DNA from: Ruminococcus sp. | Lineage (GTDB): Bacteria; Bacillota; Clostridia; Oscillospirales; Ruminococcaceae | Direction: 5' to 3' | NCBI GenBank assembly: GCA_021770655.1 | Contig: JAETQO010000017.1 | Coordinates: 1-64,000 of the forward strand | DNA length: 64,000 bases | Shown: piece by piece, positions 52,316 through 61,838 of the stretch | Layout of the letters: each line of letters begins with the position of its first letter | Numbering within the stretch: position 1 is the stretch's first letter | The notes under the pieces: model-generated | What the model saw: only the letters and a program-made list of their open reading frames with translations | Database searches by the model: none | Told to the model about the DNA's origin: nothing | Program-made: the position numbers and the translations under genes

Positions 52316-52924
52316 ATGAGAAAAAGCTTAAAGCCTATCGTGCCGATCATTATTTTTACGGCGGTTCTGAATCTGTTTTTTATTCGGACGGGTCATCCCT
52401 ATTTTGAATGGAAATTCATAAAGATAACCGACGACGGAGTTAATACGGCTGTGTTTATGGTGATAAGAATAATCTGCCTTATCGTCGGTTCATCGCTTTT
52501 GACATACACAACTTCGCCTATCGACCTTACCGACGCTATTGAAAGACTACTATCGCCGTTGAAAAAGATCAAAGTGCCTGTTCACGAGCTTGCGATGATG
52601 ATGACTATTGCACTCAGATTTATCCCTACGCTTATTGAGGAAACGGATAAAATAATGTCTGCGCAGAAAGCCAGGGGAGCGGATATGGAAACAGGCTCAC
52701 TTATCCAGAAAGCGAAAGCGCTTATACCAATACTTATCCCGTTGTTTGTAGCTTCTTTCAGGCACGCTGAGGAGCTTGCGCTGGCTATGGAATGCCGCTG
52801 TTATCACGGTGGAGAGGGCAGAACCAGAATGAAACAGCTTCATCTCGGAACAGTCGATCTTTACGGTTCGGTCTATTGCGTGATATTTCTTGCGGGCGTT
52901 ATTGCAGTAAACCATATTGTGTAA
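52316..52924 (+). CDS. ecfT: energy-coupling factor membrane protein EcfT, N-terminally truncated
   Basis: EcfT is the membrane scaffold joining the ATPases to a vitamin-binding S component. The readable product is 202 residues, against about 265 in the family. In-frame sequence before the ATG (FTILTFVISRIPGKL) is still EcfT-like up to about 52262, after which a stop is met, so roughly the first 60 residues, one to two helices, are lost. The coupling motifs are kept: AQKARGADMETG near 118-129 and AMECRCYHGGEGRTRM near 157-172. The ATG has only GGAAAGC ahead. It may be a defective allele, or a new short form. Confidence 0.78.
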   Translation: MRKSLKPIVPIIIFTAVLNLFFIRTGHPYFEWKFIKITDDGVNTAVFMVIRIICLIVGSSLLTYTTSPIDLTDAIERLLSPLKKIKVPVHELAMMMTIALRFIPTLIEETDKIMSAQKARGADMETGSLIQKAKALIPILIPLFVASFRHAEELALAMECRCYHGGEGRTRMKQLHLGTVDLYGSVYCVIFLAGVIAVNHIV

Positions 52925-52948
52925 AAATAAGGGAGATTTGACATATTG

Positions 52949-53698
52949 ATGAAAAATTTTCTGGTAAAAATAGCATATAACGGGTCGGCGTATCACGGCT
53001 TTCAGCGACAGAACAACTCGCTTGCCGTTCAGCAGGTTGTCGAGGAGGCTGTCGAGGCGCTTACCGGTCAGCGAGTAACCATCAACGGCTGTTCGCGTAC
53101 GGACGCAGGAGTTCACGCAAGAGAGTTTTATTTCAGCTTTCCGACCGATTCCACGATTACCTGCCGCGGGATAGTTTTCGGGCTTAATTCAAGACTGCCC
53201 GACGATATTGCCGTGCTTAAATGCAAGGAAGTATCTCCTGATTTTCATGCAAGGTATATGTGCAGGGGTAAGGAATATGAATATATAGTGCATAACAGCG
53301 AGATAAAAAATCCGTTTTGCAAGGATACGGCTTACAGGAGCTGGTATCCTATCGACGAAGAAAAGCTTGACAAAGCGGCGCAGGATTTTGTAGGGACGCA
53401 CGATTTCAAAGCGTTCTGTTCTGCGGACTGTGAAAAAGAAAACACAGTAAGGACGGTAAATTATTTTAATGTGAAAAGACAGGGAGACGTGGTGATCTTC
53501 ACCGTATCAGGTGACGGATTTCTGTATAATATGGTCAGAATTATGGTAGGCACGCTCCTTTTTATAAATGAAGGCAAGATCGGGGAGAATGATATTCCGA
53601 AGATATTGCAGTCAAGGGACAGGACTCTGGCGGGAAAAACCGTTCCTCCGCAGGGCTTGTACCTGAACAGGGTATATTACGATGAAGGATTTGAATAA
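52949..53698 (+). CDS. truA: tRNA pseudouridine(38-40) synthase
   Basis: TruA makes pseudouridine at positions 38-40 of many tRNAs. The 249-residue protein has the opening KIAYNGSAYHGFQRQ, the catalytic Asp in SRTDAGVHA near residue 52, GRGIV-like sequence replaced by CRGIVFGLN near 70, DGFLYNMVRIMVGTLL near 190 and the final AGKTVPPQGLYL. Length is normal. It is the usual last member of the ecf cluster, 24 bases after ecfT, and its end overlaps the next gene. Confidence 0.93.
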   Translation: MKNFLVKIAYNGSAYHGFQRQNNSLAVQQVVEEAVEALTGQRVTINGCSRTDAGVHAREFYFSFPTDSTITCRGIVFGLNSRLPDDIAVLKCKEVSPDFHARYMCRGKEYEYIVHNSEIKNPFCKDTAYRSWYPIDEEKLDKAAQDFVGTHDFKAFCSADCEKENTVRTVNYFNVKRQGDVVIFTVSGDGFLYNMVRIMVGTLLFINEGKIGENDIPKILQSRDRTLAGKTVPPQGLYLNRVYYDEGFE

Positions 53699-55253
53699 AT
53701 TGAACGACAAAAGATCTAAGGGTAAAGGTAATAAAAAAGACGCTGTTCTGAAAGAGGAAAAGACCATAAGAATAACCAAGGAGACCGAATTCGTTCAGCG
53801 TGATGAATTTCACGGCGCAGAGGAACCTCTGCCGAATGTTTCTCTCAGAGAAATAAAGCGTAAAAAGAGAGTTGAACAGAAAGCCGCTGAGCGAGAGCGT
53901 GAACAGGAACTGAAAAAGCAGGCGGAGGAATCGAGGAGCAAAATCGTTCTGAGCAGCAGCGAGGACATTCCCGAGGAAAGCGAAGAAATCGTTTTTGAGG
54001 AAGGGCAGGAAGAAGAACCTGTAAAAGCAGAGAAAAAGGCTAAAAGGGCGGAGAAGAAAAAGAAAGCCGAAGAGGATTCCAACGTAACTGATATAAGAGC
54101 GGCGCGTAAAAAAGAAAAGCAGAAAAAACGTATACGGAAGTTTATCGTGCTTGGAGTAGTTGCGGCGTTCGGAGTGTCGGTTTATGCGACAAAGGACATA
54201 TGGGTTCCTAAATTGGAGGGAATTTTAGATAAGCCTCATGCGACGATAATAAACGACGGAAAAACCGAAAGCGGTAATTTTCCTTTGACCTTTGACGAAA
54301 GCTCGGTAAATGTTATAAAAAGCCTTACCGATTCTGTCATGAGGATCGACGACAGACATATCGTGTTCTATGACGAGGCTGGTGAGGAAATCTCAAACAG
54401 TTCTCACAGCTTTGCTCACCCCGTGGCAAGAGTTTCGGGAAAGCGTGTGCTTGCGTATGACAGCGGCGGAAATTCCTTTGTGGTAATGAACAAAAAGGGT
54501 GAGATCTACAGCAAGGAAACGGAAAGTGCGATTTTGCTGGCGGAGATCGCACCCAACAGCAGTGTAGCGGTCGTTACTCAGACAGAAAAGTATGCGGCGG
54601 TGTTGACGGTTTATGATTCTTCCGGAGCGGAGATATATCAGTGGTGCAGTACGCGCAGGATTCTTGATATATCCTTTACCGAAGACGGAAGCGGCTGTTA
54701 TATTTCTACTTTCAGCAGTAAGGGAGGATCTTTGAAATCCGTAATACATTATGTAAGCTTTGACAGTACGGAGGAGCTTATGAAGAGCGAGACTCTTGAA
54801 ACTCTTGCCGTTGCAGTAGAGCGAAACGACAACGGCGATTACTGGGTTGTCGGAGATACTTGTTTCTATAAGCTTGACAGCGACGGTAAAATTCTGTTAC
54901 AATATGAATACCCCGGCGAACTTTCGGACTATGCGCTGAGCGAAACAACGGCAAGCGTGGCGTTTGACGGGATTCAGAGAAAGACTGGTTCTCTGGCTAT
55001 ATTCCGTTCGGATTCTGAAGATAATAATCCCTCGAATGTAGTGTATACACAGAGCGGCTTGCCTAAGAAGCTGGCGGTTTACAATAAAAAGATAATTCTG
55101 CTCAGCGAGGACGACATTGAAGCATACGACAGCTCGGGAAATCTGCTGGCGACGGCGGCTGTGTCCTCTGAGTATCTTGATTTTGCTTATCTTAACGACA
55201 GCATTTATTTCCTGGGATTAAAAGAGATAAACAAGATAGGATTTGAAACCTGA
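53682..55253 (+). CDS. DUF5711 family membrane protein, beta-propeller-like
   Basis: The 523-residue product has a long Lys/Glu-rich cytoplasmic N-terminus (1-150), including EKKAKRAEKKKKAEEDS, one membrane helix (about 150-172; FIVLGVVAAFGVSVYA) and an outer domain (about 185-523) of repeated strands such as GNSFVVMNKKGEIYSK and GSLAIFRSDS that looks like a DUF5711 beta-propeller. The function of the family is not known. The start overlaps truA by 17 bases. It is followed within 16 bases by a CvpA gene, an association that suggests an envelope role. Confidence 0.75.
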   Translation: MKDLNKLNDKRSKGKGNKKDAVLKEEKTIRITKETEFVQRDEFHGAEEPLPNVSLREIKRKKRVEQKAAEREREQELKKQAEESRSKIVLSSSEDIPEESEEIVFEEGQEEEPVKAEKKAKRAEKKKKAEEDSNVTDIRAARKKEKQKKRIRKFIVLGVVAAFGVSVYATKDIWVPKLEGILDKPHATIINDGKTESGNFPLTFDESSVNVIKSLTDSVMRIDDRHIVFYDEAGEEISNSSHSFAHPVARVSGKRVLAYDSGGNSFVVMNKKGEIYSKETESAILLAEIAPNSSVAVVTQTEKYAAVLTVYDSSGAEIYQWCSTRRILDISFTEDGSGCYISTFSSKGGSLKSVIHYVSFDSTEELMKSETLETLAVAVERNDNGDYWVVGDTCFYKLDSDGKILLQYEYPGELSDYALSETTASVAFDGIQRKTGSLAIFRSDSEDNNPSNVVYTQSGLPKKLAVYNKKIILLSEDDIEAYDSSGNLLATAAVSSEYLDFAYLNDSIYFLGLKEINKIGFET

Positions 55254-55269
55254 CGAAAGGCAGGGCTAT

Positions 55270-56148
55270 ATGGCTTTAATGTTTGACGGCGCAGTCGTGA
55301 TAATACTGATCGTTACTGCGCTGATGGGATATTGCAGGGGCTTTGTGAGATATGTTATCGCAATGCTCGGCACTGTAGCGGCGGTTGCGGCGGCGTTTGT
55401 GATCGCAGGGCTTGCCTCGGAGAACGTTTATAATAAGTATGTAAAAACAGAAATGATCGCCGCTCTTGAAAGTGCGGTGGATAAAGCAGACGTTATCGGA
55501 ATTGTGAGAAACGAGCTTGCTGATGAGGGCGTCACTGCTGAGATCTCCGACGAGGAAATAAAAAGTATGCTTTCCGATGTTGGAAGTCTTGCGGATAACG
55601 CCGAGAAACTGTTGCTTTCCAAAGGTGCCGGACAGGATGCGGCACAGGAAAAAGGCGAGGAGCTTTCAGATTATCTTCGAAGCGTTATGCCGGAGAAGCT
55701 CAGTGAAAAGCTAGAGGGTCATAAGGCAGGCAAAACTTTTACAAGCGCAGTAAGGTTTGGAGAGAATCAGCTTGAAGAAACCCTTAGAGCCGTGTCCGAA
55801 GGCGGACGAAGCGGAGCGGAGTATCTGGAAAAGAACGTTGTAAGGCCGGTCGCTCTTACATTCATAAGAATTGCAGTGTTCGTTATAAGCTTTGTGCTTA
55901 TAGATATAGTGATAAAGCTGATACTTTTGGTTTCGGGTATTTTCACCGGAATGCCTGCACTTTCGGCGGCAAACCGTTTCGGCGGTATGGCATTAGGACT
56001 GGTCAAGGGTATGCTGTATATTACGCTTATAGCATTTCTTGTATGTCTGGTCATCAACACTACCGGCGACAGCCTTGCAGAGCTAAACAGCAGAATGTGC
56101 GAAAGCACATATCTTTTCAAATATTTCTTTGATGTATTATATAAGTAA
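55270..56148 (+). CDS. CvpA family membrane protein
   Basis: The 292-residue protein has a CvpA/YshB-type membrane part: an N-terminal helix (VVIILIVTALMGYCRGFVRYV), a central amphipathic stretch (about 55-190) richer in Glu and Lys than usual, and two C-terminal helices around AVFVISFVLIDIVIKLILLV and GLVKGMLYITLIAFLVC. Members are linked to colicin V export in enterobacteria and to envelope functions elsewhere. The ATG at 55270 after GGCAGGG is preferred to a TTG at 55243. Central part has no known domain. Confidence 0.78.
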   Translation: MALMFDGAVVIILIVTALMGYCRGFVRYVIAMLGTVAAVAAAFVIAGLASENVYNKYVKTEMIAALESAVDKADVIGIVRNELADEGVTAEISDEEIKSMLSDVGSLADNAEKLLLSKGAGQDAAQEKGEELSDYLRSVMPEKLSEKLEGHKAGKTFTSAVRFGENQLEETLRAVSEGGRSGAEYLEKNVVRPVALTFIRIAVFVISFVLIDIVIKLILLVSGIFTGMPALSAANRFGGMALGLVKGMLYITLIAFLVCLVINTTGDSLAELNSRMCESTYLFKYFFDVLYK

Positions 56149-56160
56149 CGACAAGGGATG

Positions 56161-56238
56161 CGCTGATTAAAGCGAAGCGTATCAAATTCAGCCGCGTAAG
56201 TTTCTGTATTGAACGGGGCAATTTTGATTTAATCAGCG
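56161..56238. repeat. short element with CGCTGATTAAA inverted ends
   Basis: Perfect 11-bp inverted repeats, CGCTGATTAAA at 56161-56171 and TTTAATCAGCG at 56228-56238, are spaced 56 bases apart. Imperfect pairing continues outward (AAGGGATG against GTTTCCAAG). No protein is encoded. It fills most of the gap before clpE and may contribute to its leader. Confidence 0.65.
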
Positions 56239-56267
56239 TTTCCAAGTAAGGAAAGGAGCAGTTTATT

Positions 56268-58550
56268 ATGCTAATGTGTTCGAGATGTAAAAAACGGCCT
56301 GCGGTTGTTTTTATTTCGCAGATGAACGCTAAAGACCCCACGCAGAAGCACAACGAGGGACTTTGTCTCGTCTGCGCCAAAGAATTGGGGATCTCACAAG
56401 TAGACGACTATATGAAATCCATGGGTATTTCAGAGGACGATCTTGAGGCAATGACCAATCAGCTTATGGACGTTGCCGACGGAGAAGATTTTGAACCCGG
56501 CGGAAGCGGAACAATGCCGAATTTTCTGAGCAATCTTTTTGGCTCCGACGCGGGAAATATGCTGGGCAATCTGGCAGGGAATCTGAAAAATCCGGATAGC
56601 GGCAATAAGGAAAAGGAAGAAAAGGGCGACAAGAAGAAAAAGCTTAAGTACCTTAACAATTACTGTACCAATCTTACACAGAGGGCAAGAGAGGGAAAGC
56701 TTGACAATATCGTCGGAAGAGATAAGGAAATATCACGGGTCATTCATATCCTTTCAAGACGGCAGAAAAACAATCCGTGTCTGATAGGCGAGCCTGGTGT
56801 AGGTAAAACCGCTATTGCCGAGGGTATCGCACAGAAAATCGTGGGAGGAGACGTTCCTTTCCATATAAAGGATAAGGAGCTGTATCTGCTTGACTTGACT
56901 GCTCTTGTTGCGGGAACTCAGTTCAGAGGACAGTTTGAGAGCCGATGCAAAGGGCTTGTGGAAGAGGTCAAGGCTCAGGGAAATGTCATACTCTTTATTG
57001 ACGAGGTGCACACTCTTGTGGGTACGGGAGATTCAGAGGGTACAATGAACGCCGCAAACATTCTGAAACCGTCTCTTTCAAGAGGAGAGATACAGGTCAT
57101 CGGAGCGACTACCTTTAAAGAATACAGAAAGTATATCGAAAAGGATTCCGCTCTCGAAAGACGTTTTCAGCCTGTTACCGTGAGTGAGCCTACTGTAGAA
57201 GATACGGTCACTGTGCTTGAGGGCATAAGGAAATATTATGAGGATTTCCACCGTGTAAAGGTCTCAGACGAAACTCTGAGGGAATGTGCTGTGCTGTCCG
57301 AGAGATATATCAACGACAGGTTTTTGCCCGATAAGGCGATTGATCTGCTGGACGAGGCGTGTGCCTGCACCAGTATCAGAACTCCGGAGATCGAGGAATT
57401 TGATAAGCTCAACGATGATCTGAAGGTTCATGAAAAGCTTGTTGAGGATCAGGAGCAGACGGAAAGCCCCGATTATGAGATGATCGCTACCGAAAAGGGC
57501 GCAATACTGAGGATTCAGAACAGGCTCAAGGAAGTCGAGGAAACACTTAAAAATGTTTATGTTACCGATGAAGATCTTTCAAAGGTTATTGAGCTTTGGA
57601 CGGGTATTCCCGCAAATAAGATTGCTCAGTCTGAGTATGACAAGATAAAGAATCTGAAAGAGGCTCTGTCAAAGAGGGTCATCGGGCAGGACGAGGCTGT
57701 AGAAAAGGTGTCGAAGGCGATAAAGCGTACAAGAGTACAGCTTTCAAAGCGCCGCAGACCTGCGTCGTTCATTTTTGTCGGACCTACAGGCGTCGGAAAG
57801 ACAGAACTTGTCAAGGTTCTCGGCGAGGAGCTTTTCGATGCGACCGAACCGCTTATCAGAGTGGATATGACCGAGTTTATGGAGAAGCACTCAGTGTCGA
57901 AGCTTATCGGTTCGCCTCCGGGCTATGTGGGCTTTGATGAGGCGGGACAGCTTACCGAAAAGGTTCGCCGCCGACCGTATTCTGTCGTACTTTTCGATGA
58001 GATAGAAAAGGCTCACCCCGATGTAATGAACATTCTGCTCCAGATACTGGACGAAGGCAGGATAAACGATTCTCAGGGAAGAAGCGTTTCCTTTGAAAAT
58101 ACGGTTATAGTTATGACTTCAAATGCAGGTTCTGCCGATAAGGATACGGGAGTAGGCTTTAACAAGACAGATAACGAGATAGCCAAGGACAAAGCGATGA
58201 AGGCTCTTAAAGAATTCCTCAGACCGGAATTTCTCGGCAGAGTTGACGAGATCGTTGTGTTTAACAGGCTCACCGAGGAAAATTATGCAGGCATTGCAGG
58301 TCTTATGCTTGATGAAATGAAAGCGTCGCTGGAAGAAAAGCATATTTCCCTCAGCTATACCGACGAGGCTTTGAAGGTCATTGCTCATAAGTCATACAAC
58401 AGTAAGTTGGGTGCAAGAGATATTCGCCGCGTTATCAAAAATGAGGTAGAGGATAAGATCGCCGGACTGCTTATCGATAAGGGCGAAGGCTCGGTAAGCG
58501 CTATCGCTGTCGGTGCTGAAAACGGCGAACTGAAAGCGGACGCCTTGTAA
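56268..58550 (+). CDS. ClpE/ClpC-type ATP-dependent protease ATPase
   Basis: The 760-residue AAA+ unfoldase has an N-terminal zinc-binding domain (CSRCKKRP at 4 and CLVCAKELG near 33), a feature of ClpE, a linker, AAA1 (Walker A GEPGVGKT near 180, Walker [12 protein letters not shown]), a short UVR-like helical insert near 400-440 and AAA2 (Walker [10 protein letters not shown] near 505, Walker [13 protein letters not shown]). The ClpP loop, which would decide whether it feeds a protease, is not obvious to me. ClpE in Firmicutes is stress induced; no CtsR box was seen. AAAGGAGC precedes the ATG. Confidence 0.88.
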   Translation: MLMCSRCKKRPAVVFISQMNAKDPTQKHNEGLCLVCAKELGISQVDDYMKSMGISEDDLEAMTNQLMDVADGEDFEPGGSGTMPNFLSNLFGSDAGNMLGNLAGNLKNPDSGNKEKEEKGDKKKKLKYLNNYCTNLTQRAREGKLDNIVGRDKEISRVIHILSRRQKNNPCLIGEPGVGKTAIAEGIAQKIVGGDVPFHIKDKELYLLDLTALVAGTQFRGQFESRCKGLVEEVKAQGNVILFIDEVHTLVGTGDSEGTMNAANILKPSLSRGEIQVIGATTFKEYRKYIEKDSALERRFQPVTVSEPTVEDTVTVLEGIRKYYEDFHRVKVSDETLRECAVLSERYINDRFLPDKAIDLLDEACACTSIRTPEIEEFDKLNDDLKVHEKLVEDQEQTESPDYEMIATEKGAILRIQNRLKEVEETLKNVYVTDEDLSKVIELWTGIPANKIAQSEYDKIKNLKEALSKRVIGQDEAVEKVSKAIKRTRVQLSKRRRPASFIFVGPTGVGKTELVKVLGEELFDATEPLIRVDMTEFMEKHSVSKLIGSPPGYVGFDEAGQLTEKVRRRPYSVVLFDEIEKAHPDVMNILLQILDEGRINDSQGRSVSFENTVIVMTSNAGSADKDTGVGFNKTDNEIAKDKAMKALKEFLRPEFLGRVDEIVVFNRLTEENYAGIAGLMLDEMKASLEEKHISLSYTDEALKVIAHKSYNSKLGARDIRRVIKNEVEDKIAGLLIDKGEGSVSAIAVGAENGELKADAL

Positions 58551-58621
58551 AACTGCTGTATCGTGCCGAAAAGCACGGGAACGGCGCAGGTATCGTTCAG
58601 GTAAAAAATAATAAAAAATAC

Positions 58622-58650
58622 TTGATTTTTTTGACGGTATGTTATATAAT
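58622..58650 (+). promoter_or_regulatory. promoter of pgk
   Basis: TTGATT (58622-58627) and TATAAT (58645-58650) are 17 bases apart, with a leader of about 75 bases. Confidence 0.7.
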
Positions 58651-58732
58651 AAAGGTAAGGTTGTTAATTTTGTAACAACAGGAAATTTTATCGGGCTTTC
58701 CCGAAATATTATTATGAGAGGATGTCTTTAAA

Positions 58733-59956
58733 ATGGCAGGTTTAAACAAGGTTACTGTTGACGACATTAATGTAAAGGGCAAAAAGGTTCTCGTAAGAGT
58801 TGATTTTAACGTTCCCCTTAAGGACGGCGTTATCACTAACGACAACAGAATTACAGCCGCTCTCCCGACCATAAAGAAACTGGTCGCAGACGGAGGAAAG
58901 GTTGTTCTCTGTTCACATCTCGGCAAGCCTAAGAACGGTCCTGAGGCTAAGTTCTCTCTTGCTCCGGCTGCTGCAAGACTTGCGGAGCTTCTTCCTGAAA
59001 CAAAGGTTACTTTTGCCGCTGATGACGCTGTAGTCGGCGACAACGCTAAGAAGGCTGTTGCTGAAATGGCAGACGGCGACATCGTTGTTCTTGAGAACAC
59101 AAGATTCAGAGGCGCAGAGGAAACAAAGAACGGTGAAGAGTTCGCTAAGGAGCTTGCAGATCTGGTTGACGGAGAAGTATTCGTAATGGACGCTTTCGGT
59201 TCTGCTCACAGAGCTCACGCTTCTACAGCAGGCGTTACAAAGTTCGTTAAGGAAACTGCCGTAGGTTACCTTATGCAGAAGGAGATCAACTATCTCGGAA
59301 ACGCAGTTGAAACTCCTGTAAGACCTTTCGTTGCGATTCTCGGCGGCGCAAAGGTAGCTGATAAGCTCAACGTTATCTCTAACCTGCTTGAAAAGTGCGA
59401 TACACTTATCATCGGCGGCGGTATGGCTTATACCTTCCTCAAGGCTCAGGGCAAGGAAGTAGGTAAGTCTTTGGTTGACGATACAAAGATCGATTACTGC
59501 AAGGAAATGATGGCTAAGGCTGAAAAACTCGGCAAAAAGCTTCTGCTCCCTGTTGATACGACTGTTGCCGCAGGTTTCCCTGATCCGATCGACGGACCAA
59601 TCGATGTAAAAATCGTTGATTCCGACAACATTCCCGCTGATATGGAAGGTCTTGACATCGGTACAAAGACACAGGAACTGTTCGGCGAAGCTGTTAAGTC
59701 TGCAAAGACTGTTGTTTGGAACGGCCCTATGGGCGTATTTGAGAACCCAACTCTTGCAGCCGGTACTATCGCAGTTGCAAAGGCTCTTGCTGAAACCGAC
59801 GCTACAACAATTATCGGCGGCGGCGATTCTGCGGCGGCTGTAATTCAGCTTGGTTTTGCCGACAAGATGAGCCACATCTCAACAGGCGGCGGAGCTTCTC
59901 TTGAATATCTCGAGGGCAAGGTTCTTCCGGGTATCGACGTTATTGCCGACAAGTAA
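58733..59956 (+). CDS. pgk: phosphoglycerate kinase
   Basis: Pgk makes ATP from 1,3-bisphosphoglycerate in glycolysis. The 407-residue protein has [12 protein letters not shown] near residue 20, HLGKPK near 63, the hinge [12 protein letters not shown] near 325 and GGGDSAAAV near 362. Codon use is noticeably biased to common codons, as expected for a highly expressed enzyme. GAGAGGA precedes the ATG. A strong terminator follows, so pgk is probably one transcript, with tpiA and gpmI made from a separate promoter. Confidence 0.96.
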   Translation: MAGLNKVTVDDINVKGKKVLVRVDFNVPLKDGVITNDNRITAALPTIKKLVADGGKVVLCSHLGKPKNGPEAKFSLAPAAARLAELLPETKVTFAADDAVVGDNAKKAVAEMADGDIVVLENTRFRGAEETKNGEEFAKELADLVDGEVFVMDAFGSAHRAHASTAGVTKFVKETAVGYLMQKEINYLGNAVETPVRPFVAILGGAKVADKLNVISNLLEKCDTLIIGGGMAYTFLKAQGKEVGKSLVDDTKIDYCKEMMAKAEKLGKKLLLPVDTTVAAGFPDPIDGPIDVKIVDSDNIPADMEGLDIGTKTQELFGEAVKSAKTVVWNGPMGVFENPTLAAGTIAVAKALAETDATTIIGGGDSAAAVIQLGFADKMSHISTGGGASLEYLEGKVLPGIDVIADK

Positions 59957-59983
59957 TTTATATATTTGCTCGACTTAAAAGCT

Positions 59984-60014
59984 GGGGCAGGCAGTCATTT
60001 GCCTGCCCCTTTTT
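59984..60014 (+). terminator. rho-independent terminator after pgk
   Basis: GGGGCAGGCA and TGCCTGCCCC form a perfect 10-bp stem with a six-base loop and five T residues. Confidence 0.95.
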
Positions 60015-60030
60015 AATTATGGGGGTATCA

Positions 60031-60654
60031 ATGATTTACCGTGAACCTTTGGTTTTGACAGTATACTATTCACAAAGCAGTATTACTGCGGCATTTGTTT
60101 TTGCCTGTATATTGGCTGTTGCGTCGGCACTGGCGGCAGTTGGATTTGTAAAGATCGGCTGTAAGCGTTACGGAAATTCAGAAAGTTCCGATGATTGCAG
60201 TAAATATGTTAAAACGTTTGCTAAGGTAGTAGGGGAAAGCAGATCCGAATATGAGGATTTTTCCGAAAGCAGGGGAGCGTATACTTCCTATGTAAACCAG
60301 CTTGAAATCGAATATACAGATCAAAGCGGCATAGTTTACCGCAAATTTATCGAAAACATTCTTAACGACGGCTATGTAAATATATGTTATGGTGAGAATG
60401 ATCCCGACGATTTTTACCTTTCGGATTATGCAGACGGTATCGCCGAAATTGAAAATGAATGCCGCGGCGAATTTGTTTACGGGATAAGCATGAGAATTTT
60501 TTTCGGAGCTTTTGCAGCGGTGTTTGCTGTAATCTCTATAATGACTTTCATACATACTTTTAATATGAAAACCTTCGAGGACAGCGGGTCGGAAAGCGGA
60601 CATATTGTCATTATCTCGCCCGATTCCTCTGAAAGAAACGAGGTGACGGAATGA
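60031..60654 (+). CDS. DUF3592-like membrane protein, paralogue 1
   Basis: The 207-residue protein has two membrane helices, one near the N-terminus (ITAAFVFACILAVASALAAV) and one near residue 160, around an outer domain with NYVNICYGEN-like text (DGYVNICYGENDPDDFYLSDY), which resembles the V-x-I-x-Y-x-P-x-x-P pattern of DUF3592. ATG 60031 is set by GGGGGT; an ATG at 60019 overlaps it. It overlaps the next gene by four bases. Function unknown. Confidence 0.68.
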   Translation: MIYREPLVLTVYYSQSSITAAFVFACILAVASALAAVGFVKIGCKRYGNSESSDDCSKYVKTFAKVVGESRSEYEDFSESRGAYTSYVNQLEIEYTDQSGIVYRKFIENILNDGYVNICYGENDPDDFYLSDYADGIAEIENECRGEFVYGISMRIFFGAFAAVFAVISIMTFIHTFNMKTFEDSGSESGHIVIISPDSSERNEVTE

Positions 60655-61205
60655 ACGAATTAATGCTTTTAGCTGAAAATTTCAAGGTCAGTGTTTTGGC
60701 AGGCGTTAACCTTGGCTGGCAGGGAATCGGAGGGATAATTCTGTTCCTTACAGGAATAGGGCTGATATATTTCGGTATCAAGGCGCTTAAAGGCTATCGG
60801 TTTTTCCCGGATCAAGAACAGAATATTCCCGAAGAAGACCATTATGAGCCAATGCAGGCAAAGGCTTTGCAGAAGGTAAAAACAACAATGCCGTCTTTTA
60901 GCGGCGGTGAAGATCAGGTCTTTGTTGAATGGAAAATAGGTTATACTGTGAACGGAGAAAAGTATACCCAGATAGTTACAGACAACGGTTATAATAAAGG
61001 GGATATGATCGATATAAAGTATAATCCTGAGAATCCGCAGGAGTTTTATCTTGATGATGAAAAGTCAAAGGTCGAGGTGATTTCTGATAAATCGGAGGAT
61101 GAAGCAGAGGAGTCTGAGGAGAAAACTCCGTTCGGCTATGCGGCAATAGCAATAGGGGTTCTGCTGGGAGCGTTCGGCGTGGTCATGCTCATTGATAAAC
61201 TGTGA
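60651..61205 (+). CDS. DUF3592-like membrane protein, paralogue 2
   Basis: The 184-residue protein has an N-terminal helix (GIGGIILFLTGIGLIYFGI), an outer domain with KGDMIDIKYNPENPQEFYLDDE, the DUF3592 signature, an acidic linker and a C-terminal helix. It is a diverged copy of its neighbours, with the clearest signature of the three. It starts inside the stop of paralogue 1, and a separate promoter lies after it, before paralogue 3. No function is known. Confidence 0.7.
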   Translation: MNELMLLAENFKVSVLAGVNLGWQGIGGIILFLTGIGLIYFGIKALKGYRFFPDQEQNIPEEDHYEPMQAKALQKVKTTMPSFSGGEDQVFVEWKIGYTVNGEKYTQIVTDNGYNKGDMIDIKYNPENPQEFYLDDEKSKVEVISDKSEDEAEESEEKTPFGYAAIAIGVLLGAFGVVMLIDKL

Positions 61206-61268
61206 TCCCGTTTGTGCAAAGTGCATAGAAAATCAGGGAAAAAGTGATAAACCGTCATTGTTAATTAG

Positions 61269-61297
61269 TTGACAATGAGGGCAGATTGTTGTATAAT
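61269..61297 (+). promoter_or_regulatory. consensus promoter of the tpiA-gpmI group
   Basis: TTGACA (61269-61274) and TATAAT (61292-61297) match consensus exactly with a 17-base spacer. It should drive paralogue 3, tpiA and gpmI at high level. Confidence 0.9.
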
Positions 61298-61316
61298 AGA
61301 AAGGACAGAGGACATA

Positions 61317-61823
61317 ATGAACGCAGTTGTTCTTGGTATCGATACCACACTGCTTATGACTTCATATGCGCTGTGGTTTTTTATGCTTATTGCGGCGCTG
61401 ATCTGTCTGGCGGCCGCATATCGAACTAAAGATAAAATCCAAATCGTTACCGACAGGGACGTTAACTGGGTAAGGCTTACTGTACAGGCAGTAGGTGAAA
61501 CCGACACTTACGAGGGTAAGCATACTGTTGTCCGTTATATGGTCGGTAATGTTACGTACGAGAAAGAGGTATGTTATACCGAACATAAGGAAGTTGACAT
61601 CTTTTACAACAAGACAAATCCGTCAAAAATTATTCCTGCTAAAATGGAAAATCATTTCAGACGGAAACTGGTATCGCTGATCATAACGGCGGTCGTTTTG
61701 ATCCTTTTTGCGTTTTTACAGCTTACGGCGGTTGGATATTTGTACGGACAGGCTATGAAGCATATGACTCCTACAGATGAATCGTCATTTGCAAATTTGT
61801 TTATTCAAAATAATTTAATATAA
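61317..61823 (+). CDS. DUF3592-like membrane protein, paralogue 3
   Basis: The 168-residue protein has two membrane helices (about 15-37 and 120-142) and an outer domain with VTYEKEVCYTEHKEVDIFYNKTNPSKIIP, the DUF3592 pattern. It is a third family member in this interval, located immediately before tpiA (15 bases) and under the consensus promoter. AAAGGACAGAGGA precedes the ATG. Its fixed place with glycolytic genes is unexplained. Confidence 0.7.
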   Translation: MNAVVLGIDTTLLMTSYALWFFMLIAALICLAAAYRTKDKIQIVTDRDVNWVRLTVQAVGETDTYEGKHTVVRYMVGNVTYEKEVCYTEHKEVDIFYNKTNPSKIIPAKMENHFRRKLVSLIITAVVLILFAFLQLTAVGYLYGQAMKHMTPTDESSFANLFIQNNLI

Positions 61824-61838
61824 AGGAGCTATTTTAAA

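Noticed and set aside
52201..52407. 68-codon frame across the ecfT junction
   Set aside because: It starts in the broken repeat and reads ecfT in the wrong frame; the EcfT-like sequence is in the other frame.
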